Below are positions 48,808-58,899 of a stretch of DNA of 64,000 bases, in pieces. Each line of letters starts with the position of its first letter. Position 1 is the first letter of the stretch. Source of the DNA: DATBAX01 sp963723765 (GTDB lineage: Bacteria > Acidobacteriota > Terriglobia > Terriglobales > Acidobacteriaceae). Both the position numbers and the translations under genes were made by a program. The stretch is from assembly GCA_963723765.1 (NCBI GenBank), contig CAVRSD010000005.1, forward strand, positions 124,001-188,000, given 5' to 3'. The notes beneath the pieces are model-generated. The model searched no databases. It had not been told where the DNA came from and saw nothing but the letters and a program-made list of their open reading frames with translations.

Positions 48808-50052
48808 ATGTCAGAAAATTCACGGCGTGACTTCATCAAGCAGGCAGCTTTGGGGACGGCAGCTTTTCTCGCCTATCCAAGTTCAAAAGTTCTCGGCGCC
48901 AATGATCGAATCCGCATTGGCATGATCGGCGTAGGCGGCCGTGGGCAGGCTTTACTGGGGGAAGTTCTGAAAGTTCCCAATGTCCAACTGGTGGCGATGG
49001 CCGATGTCTACAGCAGGAGGCACGACGAAGCCAGGAAATTGGCGCCAGGGATTCAAACCCTGAACGATCACCGCCGCCTGCTAGATATGAAAGACCTCGA
49101 CGGCGTGATTGTGGCCAGTCCACTGCATATTCACGCCCGTCATTTTCTCGATACGCTCGCCGCGGGCAAAGATCTCTATTCGGAAAAGACCATGACCTGG
49201 TCGATCCCCGAAGCCGAGCAATGCCTGGCAGCGGCGAAACAATCCGATCGGGTGGTGCAAATTGGCTTGCAGCATGAGAGTTCCGGTGCGCTGGCGGATG
49301 CGAAAAAATGGATCAAAGACGGGATCGTCGGAAAAGTTACGCAGGTTGAGTCGTGGATGAGCCGCAACACGCCTCACGGTAAAGGCCAATGGGTACGTAC
49401 CGTGCCCTCGGACTGCACTGCGCAAAATGTCAACTGGAGCGCATTTCTCAACGGACGTCCCGAACAGCCATTTGATCCCTACAAGTTCATCAACTGGCGC
49501 TTGTACTGGGAGTTTTCGGGCGGGAACATAACCGAGAATATGGTGCATCAGATCGCCTGGATCATGAGCGCTCTCGATTTGCCGGTGCCGAGCGCAGCCT
49601 ACATGTCGGGCGGGGTGTTCTCGGAGAAAGACGGACGCCAGGTGCCAGACACCATCGCCGTGACCCTCGATTTTCCCAATGATTCCGTCGTTACTTGGCA
49701 GTCCACTTTCAGCAACAGTCACTTCGGCTTGGGCGAACGCATTCTCGGCAGCGACGGCACGATCGAACACACAGAAGGTGTGACGGATATGGTAGGAGGC
49801 GAATCCGAAGAAGTCACTCTCTACTATCCGGAAAAGACCAACCGGCCAAATGGGACAGCACTGGCCGGAAAAACCCACGACCAGGACCACATGGCGAACT
49901 GGATTGACTGCATGCGCACTCGAAGGACCCCGAATGCGTCGGTGGACATCGGCTATCGTTCTGCAGTTGCTGCCCACATGGCGAACCTATCCTATCGGCA
50001 GAAACAACGCATTACTTTTGAGTTGGCAAAGTCTGTTCAACCCGAGTTCTAG
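48808..50052 (+). CDS. Gfo/Idh/MocA oxidoreductase, Tat-exported
   Basis: 414 aa from the ATG at 48808 (MSENSRRDFIKQAALG), with AGAGGAAGGA upstream. The Tat motif SRRDFIK is followed by a Rossmann fold (GMIGVGGRGQALLGE), the catalytic region ASPLHIHARH and EKTMTW (Lys). The C-terminal part includes HQIAWIMSALDLP, usual for glucose/fructose-type oxidoreductases. Sugar or cyclitol oxidation or isomerisation, in the periplasm, is likely; the substrate is unknown. Confidence 0.87.
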   Translation: MSENSRRDFIKQAALGTAAFLAYPSSKVLGANDRIRIGMIGVGGRGQALLGEVLKVPNVQLVAMADVYSRRHDEARKLAPGIQTLNDHRRLLDMKDLDGVIVASPLHIHARHFLDTLAAGKDLYSEKTMTWSIPEAEQCLAAAKQSDRVVQIGLQHESSGALADAKKWIKDGIVGKVTQVESWMSRNTPHGKGQWVRTVPSDCTAQNVNWSAFLNGRPEQPFDPYKFINWRLYWEFSGGNITENMVHQIAWIMSALDLPVPSAAYMSGGVFSEKDGRQVPDTIAVTLDFPNDSVVTWQSTFSNSHFGLGERILGSDGTIEHTEGVTDMVGGESEEVTLYYPEKTNRPNGTALAGKTHDQDHMANWIDCMRTRRTPNASVDIGYRSAVAAHMANLSYRQKQRITFELAKSVQPEF

Positions 50053-50248
50053 AGTATTACAAACTACTTAACCGAATCGCAATGATGTGCAAACAAATGC
50101 GACAGCCAACTAAAACGTTTCATCAGACCAATTTTTACAAATTGCGTCACGGATGTGCGCTACAATTCTTCCACCCTCGCGCTTCGCGCGCTCGTTATCG
50201 GGCAATTCGAGGCCAGGCTCGCGGACAGATTCCCAGGAGACCCTAGTA

Positions 50249-51393
50249 ATGGATGTTCACCGGCGGTTCTCAGCAAGCTTAGTAGTTTTTTTATTGGTTG
50301 CACTCATATCGGAGGGCATCCAACAGGCACACGCACAGCAGCTTACCAAGAGAGTAGTGGCCGACTACGTTTCGGGCAGTAAATATCTGGATCCGCCTTA
50401 CTCCTACGGCGCGGCGCAAATTCCATACGACAAGCTAACCCACATCATTCACGCCGGGGTCCCCTTTGGGGCAGACGGTTCTCTTTCCGTGCCGGGAGGA
50501 TTCATAGAACCTGCTCTGATCAGCAACGCCCACGCAGCCGGCGTGAAAGTCATGCTCTTAATCGGCGGGGACGTGCCGGCGCTCGAGAATAATCGCGCCC
50601 TTCTGAACACTGTCGTGGCAAATGTCCAGACATTTGTGATGGCGAATGGATACGACGGTGTTGATCTCGATTGGGAATATCCCGAAACTCCCGCCGACCG
50701 GCGCGTGATGGTCGAGCTGATGACAGCCCTCCGGGTGGCGCTCCCCAGCCCGACCTACAGCCTTTCCATCGATGCGGCTCCCTGGGGCGGATACGGATAT
50801 GACCTCGACCACCTTAAAACGGTACTCGACTTTTTCAATGTCATGATGTACGACTGTGCCGGGCCATGGACAGACGATGCACAGCTGAATTCACCGATCT
50901 ACTGGGATTGGCATGATCCCGAGCCTTGGGAATGCAATCCGGGCGGCAGCGTCGAAGGCGCAGCTGACATCTTTCTGAAGCATGTTCCTCCCGCTCAGCT
51001 CAACATGGGGACACCCTTTTACGGCTATGTCTACCATAGGGTGAGCCAGCTCTTTGAATCATGTCCCAACATCGGACATACTTCCGACCAGGCTGCGACA
51101 GCCTGGTTGACGCCCAGGTTTATGGCCGATTCATGAAGCAGCGAATCAACCAGAGAGGCTGGCAGACTTTCTACGATCCAGTTTCGTGGGTGCCTTACAT
51201 GCTGAGGGCGGATGGTGGCCCGGGCTTCATCACTTACGATGATTCGTTCTCTACATTCACTCGCGTTTCTTATGCGGACTGGACGCGCGGATTAGGCGGA
51301 AGCTTTATGTGGTCGTTGGACGCAGATTACGATGGCAAGTCGCAAGACCTGTTGGATGCGATGTACAAGGCCAGTCTTCCACCCGCGAACTAA
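50249..51393 (+). CDS. GH18 chitinase-like hydrolase, one -1 frameshift
   Basis: About 381 aa when two frames are joined, start ATG 50249 with CAGGAGACC upstream. The signal peptide (about 10-30, ending AHAQQ) precedes a GH18 barrel; the catalytic motif is GYDGVDLDWEYP. Frame one runs to about FESCPNIGHTSDQA; frame two resumes near CDSLVDAQVYGRFMKQRINQ and ends GSFMWSLDADYDG. A missing base near 51091 (GGC, probably GGGC) explains the break. It is the only deletion-type break in the window. Chitin or peptidoglycan-type glycan hydrolysis is likely. Confidence 0.8.
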
Positions 51394-51420
51394 CAACAAG
51401 CAGCCAAATTCACAGTTATA

Positions 51421-51453
51421 AAAAACTCCTGGCCAATCGGGCCAGGAGTTTTT
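51421..51453 (+). terminator. Rho-independent terminator of GH18 gene
   Basis: AAAAACTCCTGGCC-AATCG-GGCCAGGAGTTTTT is a 14-bp A/T-G/C stem and T run, 27 bp after the stop codon. Confidence 0.92.
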
Positions 51454-51654
51454 CAATTTCCAGCACCGAGAACTTCGCGGCTCATGTTGGCCAGTTCCCG
51501 GTTCCTGGGCCCGAGCACATGGCAAAATAATCAGAAAAGTACATAAACAAAAACAATTAAATATTCGTTTGCGAAATTCCGACTTCATGCGAGGGACTCG
51601 CAAAAAAGTAGCGACGAACTATAGCACTGCTGCTCTCGGTTTATCTCCGAACGT

Positions 51655-52035
51655 CTATAGCTTACAAACCCAAGTGAGGGCGAGCGCCACGACGACGCAA
51701 TCGGCTACTCCAACGGCAAGCACAAACGCGAATCCACCTTGTGCAACCTTTGGTTGTATGGCAATGACTAGAGGTACCTGGGCCAGTATCAGTAGCAATA
51801 CCGTGATCCAGAACCGGCTCTGATTCCAGAACTCCCGAGATTGGCGAAGAAGAACAGGAACAGCTATAGCAGTCGCAGCCATAGCGACCGGCTCCCCCCA
51901 ACCGCCCAGCGCGTGGTCAAAGAAGCCAACCAGCAAAGCTAGAGACAGAAGGGTTGCCTTCACTGGCCAACTCATCCCCGGCTTGCCCTTCTCGTATGGG
52001 CTCTCCGGGTGAGGATTGTCGTTCCTGTGACTCAA
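51655..52035 (-). CDS. Membrane protein, unknown
   Basis: 126 aa with about three or four hydrophobic stretches (about 25-42, 50-62, 75-92, 100-122). The N-terminal 22 residues are polar. No family recognised. It lies between two rightward genes. Confidence 0.55.
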   Translation of the reverse strand: MSHRNDNPHPESPYEKGKPGMSWPVKATLLSLALLVGFFDHALGGWGEPVAMAATAIAVPVLLRQSREFWNQSRFWITVLLLILAQVPLVIAIQPKVAQGGFAFVLAVGVADCVVVALALTWVCKL

Positions 52036-52207
52036 GCGATTATTTATCCCTTGTCATAGCGCGCTAGTCGACCCAATGTTTTGTCGCTACCGATCATTGT
52101 CCGGTAGCTGTATAGAATTTCCAATTGTAATCGCTGGTTTTGTTTGTTCTCTTTCTGCACCACAACCGCTGCACGTTGCCGGGAAAGACTCTGGCACTAT
52201 TTTCCTA

Positions 52208-52237
52208 TTGCCAAGCGCAAACCCACTTCCCGATAAT
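52208..52237 (+). promoter_or_regulatory. Putative promoter of the MerR/TPR gene
   Basis: TTGCCA (52208-52213), an 18-bp spacer and GATAAT (52232-52237) lie about 24 bp before the GTG start. Confidence 0.4.
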
Positions 52238-52260
52238 CTTGGTAAGATAGTCATACACTC

Positions 52261-53151
52261 GTGTATCGATACAGTCGCATAGATTTACTTCGTATTCTTC
52301 GGCTCACGGCGCGTCAGTTGTCGGCCTGGGAAAAGGCCGAGCTGGTAGCCGCTGCGGAGACCTATTCGTTTTTTGATCTCCTGCAAATCAAAAAAGTTCG
52401 AGACCTCTGTGCCCGCAAAGTGCGCCCGGCGGTCATCCGGCAATCGCTCGACGCCATGCAAAAACAGGTGGCGGGCATGGAAAACCCGCTGCTCGAAGCC
52501 AGTTCTTTTACCACCGGACGCCGCGTAGCTTTTCGTCACGAAGGCCGAGTGGTCGAGCCCATTGCAGGCCAGTTTATGTTCGATTTCTATCCGGGAGAGA
52601 AAGTCGTGACCAGCACACCCATCTCGCTTCCGCGCCCGGAGCACGAGTCGGACGACGTCAGCGAACTCTTCGCCCGTGGCATTGCGCAGGAAGAGGATCC
52701 GGGCAGCCAGATCCAGGCGATTGCGACCTATGAACGCGTGCTGGAATTGGATCCTGATCATGCCGCCGCGCACATCAATCTGGGAACGCTTTATTACAAT
52801 CGCCAGGATTATGGTGGCGCGGAAGAACACTACCGCCGCGCCATTGAAATTGATTCACGCTACTCACTGGCCTATTTCGATCTGGGCAATGTGCTCGATG
52901 AAACCGGACGCGTAGCAGAAGCCATCCAGACGTACCACACCGCGTTGCAACTCGCACCGACCTATGCCGACGCCCACTACAACCTGGCCCTGGCCTACGA
53001 AAAGATCAAAGAACCCCGCAAAGCTCTCCGCCACTGGCGCGCGTATGTAAAGCTGGACACCACCGGCCCCTGGGCGGTCCACGCCCGCAATCAGATCCAG
53101 CGCATCTTGCAAACGGACGGGCTGAAGCTGGTGCAAGGCGGTAAGCAGTAG
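52261..53151 (+). CDS. MerR-like HTH fused to TPR repeats
   Basis: 296 aa, start GTG 52261. The N-terminal 75 residues resemble the MerR DNA-binding region (YSRIDLLRILRLTARQLSAW ... YSFFDLLQIKKVRDLC). About three TPR units follow from about residue 150 (AIATYERVLELDPDHAAAHIN, AEEHYRRAIEIDSRYSLAYF, AIQTYHTALQLAPTYADAHY). No effector-binding domain is seen. It is probably a regulator that acts through protein partners. Confidence 0.75.
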   Translation: MYRYSRIDLLRILRLTARQLSAWEKAELVAAAETYSFFDLLQIKKVRDLCARKVRPAVIRQSLDAMQKQVAGMENPLLEASSFTTGRRVAFRHEGRVVEPIAGQFMFDFYPGEKVVTSTPISLPRPEHESDDVSELFARGIAQEEDPGSQIQAIATYERVLELDPDHAAAHINLGTLYYNRQDYGGAEEHYRRAIEIDSRYSLAYFDLGNVLDETGRVAEAIQTYHTALQLAPTYADAHYNLALAYEKIKEPRKALRHWRAYVKLDTTGPWAVHARNQIQRILQTDGLKLVQGGKQ

Positions 53152-53233
53152 CCGTTTCTTTTCAGACTTCTTCAACTCCACGTCTTTCCCGGTGCTAAAC
53201 TTCTAAGTTCGACTTCCCTGCTGAAGGTGCTTC

Positions 53234-54413
53234 ATGCCCGAGACCACTCTACAAGCTCCATCGCCCAGTCCGCTGACCAACTTCACGGAAGACGAAATCC
53301 TTTTCCGTGACAACATTCGCCAGTTTGCCGACGAGAAACTTCGTCCGCTGGTGAAGGAAATGGACGAAAAAGGCGTCTTCGATAAAGAACTTATCCACCA
53401 GTTTTTTCAGCTGGGGCTGATGGGCATCGAAATTCCCGAGCAATACGGGGGCGGCGCCGGCAAGTTCTTCGAAGCCATTCTTGCTGTCGAGGAAATGTCA
53501 CGCGTGGACGCTTCCGCAGGCGTAATCGTGGATGTGCAAAACACCCTGGTCATCAACGCATTGGTGCGCTGGGCATCCGAAGAGCAAAAGAAACGCTATC
53601 TGCCTCGCATGGCCACCAACACCTGCGGCGCCTATGCCCTAAGTGAAGCCGGATCGGGCTCCGACGCTTTCGCATTGCAGACCAAAGCTGACATTGAAGG
53701 GCAGCGACTACGTTCTAAACGGACGCAAGCTGTGGATCACCAATGCCAAGGAAGCCGGACTCTTCATCCTGTTCGCCACCGTCGATCCGGCTGCCGGATA
53801 CAAAGGCATCACCGCATTCCTCATTGAAAAAGACTTCCCCGGATTTACCGTCGGCAAAAAAGAAGACAAGCTGGGGATTCGCGCTTCATCCACCTGCGAA
53901 TTGATTCTCGAGGATTGCCGCGTACCAAAAGAGAATGTGCTCGGCGAGGTAGGCAAAGGCTACAAAATCGCCATTGAGACTTTGAACGAAGGCCGCATCG
54001 GTATTGGGGCGCAGATGGTGGGAGTCGCACGTGGGGCATGGGAATACGCAGCGAAATATGCTCAGGAACGCAAACAATTCGGCAAAGCACTGACGGAATT
54101 TCAGGGCATCCAATTCCAGATCGCGCAAATGGCCACCGAGATCGAAGCTGCTCGCCTGATGGTCTATAACGCCGCCCGTATGAAAGACGCCGGCGTACCT
54201 TTCGTGAAAGAAGCCGCCATGACCAAGCTGTTCAGTTCCCAGGTGGCGGAACGCGTGACTTCGCTCGCCATCGAAATCTACGGCGGTTATGGCTTCACCA
54301 AAGATTATCCGGTCGAAAAGTATTGGCGCGATGCCAAAATCGGCAAGATTTACGAAGGCACATCCAACATGCAATTGGCGACGATTGCCAAGCTGGTGCT
54401 GGGCAGCAAATAG
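53234..54413 (+). CDS. Acyl-CoA dehydrogenase, one frameshift
   Basis: About 392 aa when two frames are joined. N-terminal frame: ENDNI-type helices (NIRQFADEKLRPLVKEMDEK), ALSEAGSGSDAFAL. Second frame: DYVLNGRKLWITNAKEAG, VGVARGAWEYAAKYAQERKQ, YGGYGFTKDYPVEKYWRDAK. The frames meet at 53699-53701 where GGG should be GG (D-I-E-G-S-D-Y). The catalytic Glu is expected in KIYEGTSNMQ. FAD enzyme that starts beta-oxidation of short- or branched-chain acyl-CoA. No partner gene next to it. Confidence 0.92.
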
Positions 54414-54571
54414 CGGCTCAAGGCTGCGCACAAGACCCCCAACCCCGCACTGCTAGCCGCTTCCAGGGATCAAGTCACTCCAGTAACATCAGGCTAGTTA
54501 CCAATAATGTGCAGCAACTTGCTACCTGTCATCTTTAGCACATCCGTCAAAACTCTACCTAAGCTCAATAT

Positions 54572-55039
54572 TTGCAACAAATTAAGAAGATATCCCCGGC
54601 TGGCGTTCCAACTGCATTTCCCACTATGCCCGCGGCTCTGGGGCTTGGATCGGGGTGCCACTTGCTGAGCGTGACCACCGAAAGCGTAGTCATCGTCCCA
54701 AAGAAGCATGCCATGCTTCCTTACCTTGTCGTGCTCTTCCTCATCTCTTACGGCTTGATGGCCCTTCTGGTCGTGGAGCAGGGGCGCACAATCGACACCC
54801 AACGCTACTTGATCCGGGACCTGTTTACCGACAGTTCCCAGTTGAATTTCATGAAGAGTAGTGCCCTGCAGAAGCACAATGCCGCTGTGCAGGGGAAAGC
54901 TCCGTCATCCCAGGCTTCTCCGCAAGACAACACCAAACACGGCCAGGCGGCTGGCAAACTTCGGAAATCAATTCCGCAGAAACCGCCGACCGCTGCTTCC
55001 GACTCGTCTGACTCACGTCGGACAGTAGTCACGATTTAG
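54572..55039 (+). CDS. Membrane-anchored small protein, unknown
   Basis: 155 aa as drawn, or 108 aa if it starts at ATG 54713 (MLPYLVVLFLISYGLMALL), which gives a normal N-terminal membrane helix. The C-terminal half is rich in Ser, Gln, Lys and Pro and looks disordered. Family unknown. Confidence 0.45.
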   Translation: MQQIKKISPAGVPTAFPTMPAALGLGSGCHLLSVTTESVVIVPKKHAMLPYLVVLFLISYGLMALLVVEQGRTIDTQRYLIRDLFTDSSQLNFMKSSALQKHNAAVQGKAPSSQASPQDNTKHGQAAGKLRKSIPQKPPTAASDSSDSRRTVVTI

Positions 55040-55083
55040 ATCTGCATCTCGAGATCTGGATCCAGGTCAAGGTCAGGTAGGTT

Positions 55084-55335
55084 ATGAACGGTCTGTCGAG
55101 CATATTTTTGTTGCTGTCTCTCCCCGGCGCTCACTTCGCCCCTCCAGCGAAGCCGCCAGTGGAAACAAAAATCGTACAGCGCTCTCATAAAGGCGGACAG
55201 TGGTATTTTGCAGAAACCGGCCACGCCGTTTATTGCTATGGTCCGGTCATGTTCGTGACGACCTCAACCGGTGACTTGCAGCGTGTCGCCACTTTCTGCC
55301 AGAACGACCAAGCCATCGTCCCGCTCAAAGAATAG
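55084..55335 (+). CDS. Small exported protein, unknown
   Basis: 83 aa with a signal peptide (about 1-18) and two Cys (YCYGP, TFCQND) that could form a disulfide. No family recognised. It lies 45 bp after the previous small gene and may share its transcript. Confidence 0.5.
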   Translation: MNGLSSIFLLLSLPGAHFAPPAKPPVETKIVQRSHKGGQWYFAETGHAVYCYGPVMFVTTSTGDLQRVATFCQNDQAIVPLKE

Positions 55336-55365
55336 CTCTTTCCTCTAGTACACACCTCACCACAT

Positions 55366-55419
55366 GTCATCCCGAAGATCCGGCGGTTTTCAGCCGGGCG
55401 AGGGATCTTGCGCGCATCT
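55366..55419. repeat. 54-bp intergenic repeat, copy 1
   Basis: GTCATCCCGAAGATCCGGCG ... GCCGGGCGAGGGATCT ... GCGCGCATCT; 50 of 54 bases match copy 2 (58167-58220). The AGATCC...GGATCT arms allow a hairpin. Lies upstream of the kinase gene. Confidence 0.8.
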
Positions 55420-55512
55420 CTCCTGAATTTCGACTCTCGGTCACCTCTCCGGTTTGACTGTCACAAGAATCTCTCCTACTATCGGCAGCATGAATTCCAA
55501 GGCTTCCTGTCG

Positions 55513-58134
55513 ATGATCGGAAAGAGTGTTTCTCATTACAGGATTATTGAGAAGCTCGGCGGCGGCGGAATGGGCGTCGTTTACAAAGCCGAAGACACCA
55601 CGCTGGGCCGCTTCGTCGCACTGAAATTTCTTCCCGAAGATGTCTCCAAGGATCCCCAGGCTTTGGAACGTTTTCGTCGCGAGGCGCGGGCTGCGTCGGC
55701 GCTGAATCATCCCAACATTTGCACCATTCACGAGATTGATGAGCAAAGCGGCGAAGCCTTCATTGTCATGGAGTATCTGGAAGGCCAGACCCTCAAGCAT
55801 CGCATTGCCGGACGTCCCATTGACACTGAGACGCTTTTAAACCTGGCCATTGAGATCGCCGATGGTTTGGACGCCGCCCACTCCAAAGGCATCATTCATC
55901 GCGATATCAAACCCGCAAATATCTTTGTAACCAAGCGCGGCCAGGCCAAAGTGCTGGACTTCGGATTGGCCAAGCTTGCCCCGGAACGCATCACCGATGG
56001 CGCCATGCTGACCGCGACCAGTGGCGGCATGATGACCAGCCCAGGCTCTACCGTCGGGACTGTGGCCTATATGTCGCCCGAGCAGGTTCGCGCCGAGGAT
56101 TTGGATCAACGCACCGACCTATTCTCCTTCGGCACCGTGCTCTATGAAATGGCTACCGGAAACGTTGCGTTTTCAGGTAGCAGTACCGGAGTAATGTCGG
56201 AAGCTATTCTGAATCGCACGCCGCCGCTACCTTCGACTCTGAATCCGTCCATTCCGCCCAAGCTCGAAGAGTTGATCCTTAAATCGATAGAGAAAGACCG
56301 CGAGTTCCGCTACCAGACCGCCGCCGAGCTTCGCGGAGATCTCAAGCGTATCAAACGCAATCTGGATACATCGCGCGTGCGTGAAGCCGTGAATGCCGGC
56401 TCCGCCTCGGGAGTCATACCTACCATAGCCCAAACTGATAAGGGCATTACTTCGCGGCGGGGCGGGCCCCTGCTGGCTGGTATCGCAGTTGCCATAGCTT
56501 TGCTCGCCGGAATCGCCGCAGGAGTCTTTTTCTTCCACCGTCCCGTCGAGGCTTCACAGCCAACCTACCATCCCCTCGCATTTCGCCGCGGGATTGTGCG
56601 CTCCGCGCGGTTTGCGCCGGACGGCAAGACCATCATCTATAGCGCCGCCTGGGAGGGCAAGTCTCTGGAGCTGTTCACCACTCGCCCGGAAAGCCCCCAG
56701 TCACAGCAATTGCAGCCATCGGGAGCAGACATTCTGGCCATTTCCCCCACCGGAGAAATGGCGCTTTCGCTGGCCAGCCGTCCTAAAGAGGGATTCATTT
56801 ATTCCGGCACTCTCGCACGTGTGCCTTTGGTCGGAGGAGCACCGCGGGAAATCCTGGAAAATGTCGAGTGGGCCGACTGGTCTCCCGATGGAAACAATCT
56901 CGCGATCGTACGCGATGTCGATGGACGCGGACAGCTAGAATTCCCCATCACCAAAGTTCTTTACCAGGCCGACGGATGGATCGGCCATCCCCGGGTTTCG
57001 CCCAAGGGAGACTTGGTCGCGTTCCTCGACCATCCCCAGCGGAGGGATGATGGCGGTTCGGTCGCAACCGTCGATTTGGCAGGAAAGAAAACGATCCTCT
57101 CCACCGGGTGGGACAGCATTCAAGGGCTGGCATGGTCACCCGCAGGCGATGAAATCTGGTTCACTGCTACCCGCACCGGCGGCGACCGTTCCCTATTCGC
57201 CGTCAATCTCTCAGGGACAGTGCGGCTTCTGGCACGGGTCCCCGGAGAATTAACCCTGCTCGACGTCGGCCGGGATGGAAACGTTCTGCTGACTCGCGGC
57301 AACGACCGAGCAGGCCTGATCGGATTTGCTCCGGGCCAAACCAAAGAACAAGACTTGTCCTGGCTGGATTGGTCAACCCCAGGTGATTTGTCGGCAGACG
57401 GCAAAACGGTCCTTTTCTCGGAAGCCGGCGAAGGCGGAGGACCGAAATATGCCACCTACCTTCGCAACACCGATGGTTCTCCAGCCATTCGCCTTGGAGA
57501 AGGCACAGGCGCTGCATTATCGCCCGATGGGAAATGGGCTATCGGACGCCCTAACACTGTTCCGTCGCCGCTGGTTTTGATGCCGACTGGGGTTGGAGAG
57601 CTAAAGCCTCTCACCCAGGACTCAATCAACCACGTTGGCGTACGCTGGCTTCCTGACGGCAAGCGCTTCGTTTTTTGCGGAAATGAGCCAGAACACGGGC
57701 TGCGACTATTTGTCCAATCCCTCGCAGACAGTAAACCTAAGGCGATCAGCCCCGAAGGGGTTGGCGCACGATTCGTTCTCTCCCCGCGCGGAGACATCGT
57801 CGCGGGCATGGGCGCTGACCGCAAAGTTTACCTTTATCCCATCGAAGGCGGCGAACCGCGCCCGGTGCCGGGTATTGAAGCCAACGAGGTCCCAACCGGC
57901 TGGTCTTCGGATGGCCGCACTCTATTCGTACTTCGCTATGGAGAGCTTCCCGCCCGAGTGACCCAAGTCGATGTGGCAACAGGACAAAGAAAGCCTTGGA
58001 AGGACCTTGTCCCTGCCGATGCCGCCGGCATCGACACCATCAGCGGCATCCTGATGACGCCCGACGCCAAAGCCTATGTCTACTCCTATGTTCGCACTCT
58101 CTCGGATCTATATCTCGTCGAAGGATTGAAGTAG
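55513..58134 (+). CDS. Ser/Thr kinase with TolB/PD40-like beta-propeller
   Basis: 873 aa from the ATG at 55513 (MIGKSVSHYRIIEKLGGGG). Kinase domain (about 10-275): LGGGGMGVVYKAED, FVALKFLPE, HRDIKPANIFV, DFGLAKLA, YMSPEQVR. A membrane helix (about 318-340; LLAGIAVAIALLAGIAAGVF) leads to a large repeat region (about 350-870) with the WSPDG/LSPDG signature of PD40/TolB propellers. Such sensors are numerous in Acidobacteria; the ligand is unknown. The gene is flanked by two copies of a 54-bp repeat. Confidence 0.9.
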   Translation: MIGKSVSHYRIIEKLGGGGMGVVYKAEDTTLGRFVALKFLPEDVSKDPQALERFRREARAASALNHPNICTIHEIDEQSGEAFIVMEYLEGQTLKHRIAGRPIDTETLLNLAIEIADGLDAAHSKGIIHRDIKPANIFVTKRGQAKVLDFGLAKLAPERITDGAMLTATSGGMMTSPGSTVGTVAYMSPEQVRAEDLDQRTDLFSFGTVLYEMATGNVAFSGSSTGVMSEAILNRTPPLPSTLNPSIPPKLEELILKSIEKDREFRYQTAAELRGDLKRIKRNLDTSRVREAVNAGSASGVIPTIAQTDKGITSRRGGPLLAGIAVAIALLAGIAAGVFFFHRPVEASQPTYHPLAFRRGIVRSARFAPDGKTIIYSAAWEGKSLELFTTRPESPQSQQLQPSGADILAISPTGEMALSLASRPKEGFIYSGTLARVPLVGGAPREILENVEWADWSPDGNNLAIVRDVDGRGQLEFPITKVLYQADGWIGHPRVSPKGDLVAFLDHPQRRDDGGSVATVDLAGKKTILSTGWDSIQGLAWSPAGDEIWFTATRTGGDRSLFAVNLSGTVRLLARVPGELTLLDVGRDGNVLLTRGNDRAGLIGFAPGQTKEQDLSWLDWSTPGDLSADGKTVLFSEAGEGGGPKYATYLRNTDGSPAIRLGEGTGAALSPDGKWAIGRPNTVPSPLVLMPTGVGELKPLTQDSINHVGVRWLPDGKRFVFCGNEPEHGLRLFVQSLADSKPKAISPEGVGARFVLSPRGDIVAGMGADRKVYLYPIEGGEPRPVPGIEANEVPTGWSSDGRTLFVLRYGELPARVTQVDVATGQRKPWKDLVPADAAGIDTISGILMTPDAKAYVYSYVRTLSDLYLVEGLK

Positions 58135-58166
58135 GCTTCCTACCTCGATCCACCCACGAAACCAAG

Positions 58167-58220
58167 GTCATCCCGAAGATCCGGCGCACTTCAGCCGGGC
58201 GAGGGATCTCGCGCGCATCT
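58167..58220. repeat. 54-bp intergenic repeat, copy 2
   Basis: Second copy of the repeat at 55366-55419, in the same orientation, 33 bp after the kinase stop. The rest of the spacer to 58405 has a REP-like hairpin. Confidence 0.8.
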
Positions 58221-58300
58221 AAACTGATCTGAGCGACTCGTTCAAACGCTTTTTATCTGACCGGGCGTCGCCTTCAGGCATGCCGGCGAAAAACGGGAAG

Positions 58301-58321
58301 GGCCCGACTTATAGTCGGGCC
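58301..58321. repeat. Perfect 9-bp stem hairpin, REP-like
   Basis: GGCCCGACT-TAT-AGTCGGGCC; same design as 9831-9851. No T tract follows. Confidence 0.6.
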
Positions 58322-58405
58322 GTCGCGCTCCCGAATTCAAACACGCGCTTCAGCGCCTGCGGTTAGCTGCCTGCACTCCCAATCCAAATCCTGTACATTT
58401 TATTC

Positions 58406-58768
58406 ATGCCAAAATTCGAAAAACATATCTTCATCTGCGGCAACCAGCGTCCGCAGGGACATCCCCGAGGCAGCTGCGATCCTGAAGCCAAAGGCGAGTT
58501 ACAGGTCAAATTCAAACAGAAGCTGGCCGAACACGGTATCCCCGGAACCAAAGTCCGAGCCAACAAATCTGGTTGTCTGGAACAGTGTGAGCACGGCCCG
58601 ACAGTCGTCGTCTACCCCGAAGCAACCTGGTATGGCCACGTCACGCCCAATGATGTGGACGAAATCATCGAGTCGCATATTCTCGGCGGAAAGCCCGTCG
58701 CCAGGCTGGTGCTCCCAGACGCTTGCATTAACACCGCAACCTGCGAGCACAAACCGCGGAAAACTTAA
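58406..58768 (+). CDS. Thioredoxin-like [2Fe-2S] ferredoxin
   Basis: 120 aa. Cys residues in FICGNQRPQGHP, GSCDPE, SGCLEQCEHGP fit the four-ligand pattern of thioredoxin-fold 2Fe-2S ferredoxins (Shethna-type). VVVYPEATWYGHVTPNDVDEI follows the last ligand as in the family. Two further Cys near the end (ACINTATCEH) are extra. Electron carrier; partner unknown. Confidence 0.85.
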   Translation: MPKFEKHIFICGNQRPQGHPRGSCDPEAKGELQVKFKQKLAEHGIPGTKVRANKSGCLEQCEHGPTVVVYPEATWYGHVTPNDVDEIIESHILGGKPVARLVLPDACINTATCEHKPRKT

Positions 58769-58899
58769 GGAATCTCTGATTATTCCCGATTGCGTTCGGG
58801 TGGCCCATTCAAGCCCGGTGTTGGCTTGAGTGGGGCAGTTTCGGGAGTAATCCTAGTGGGGGCTGGCCCGCCCTTCGTTTTGGAAGCGCTCACAAACGC

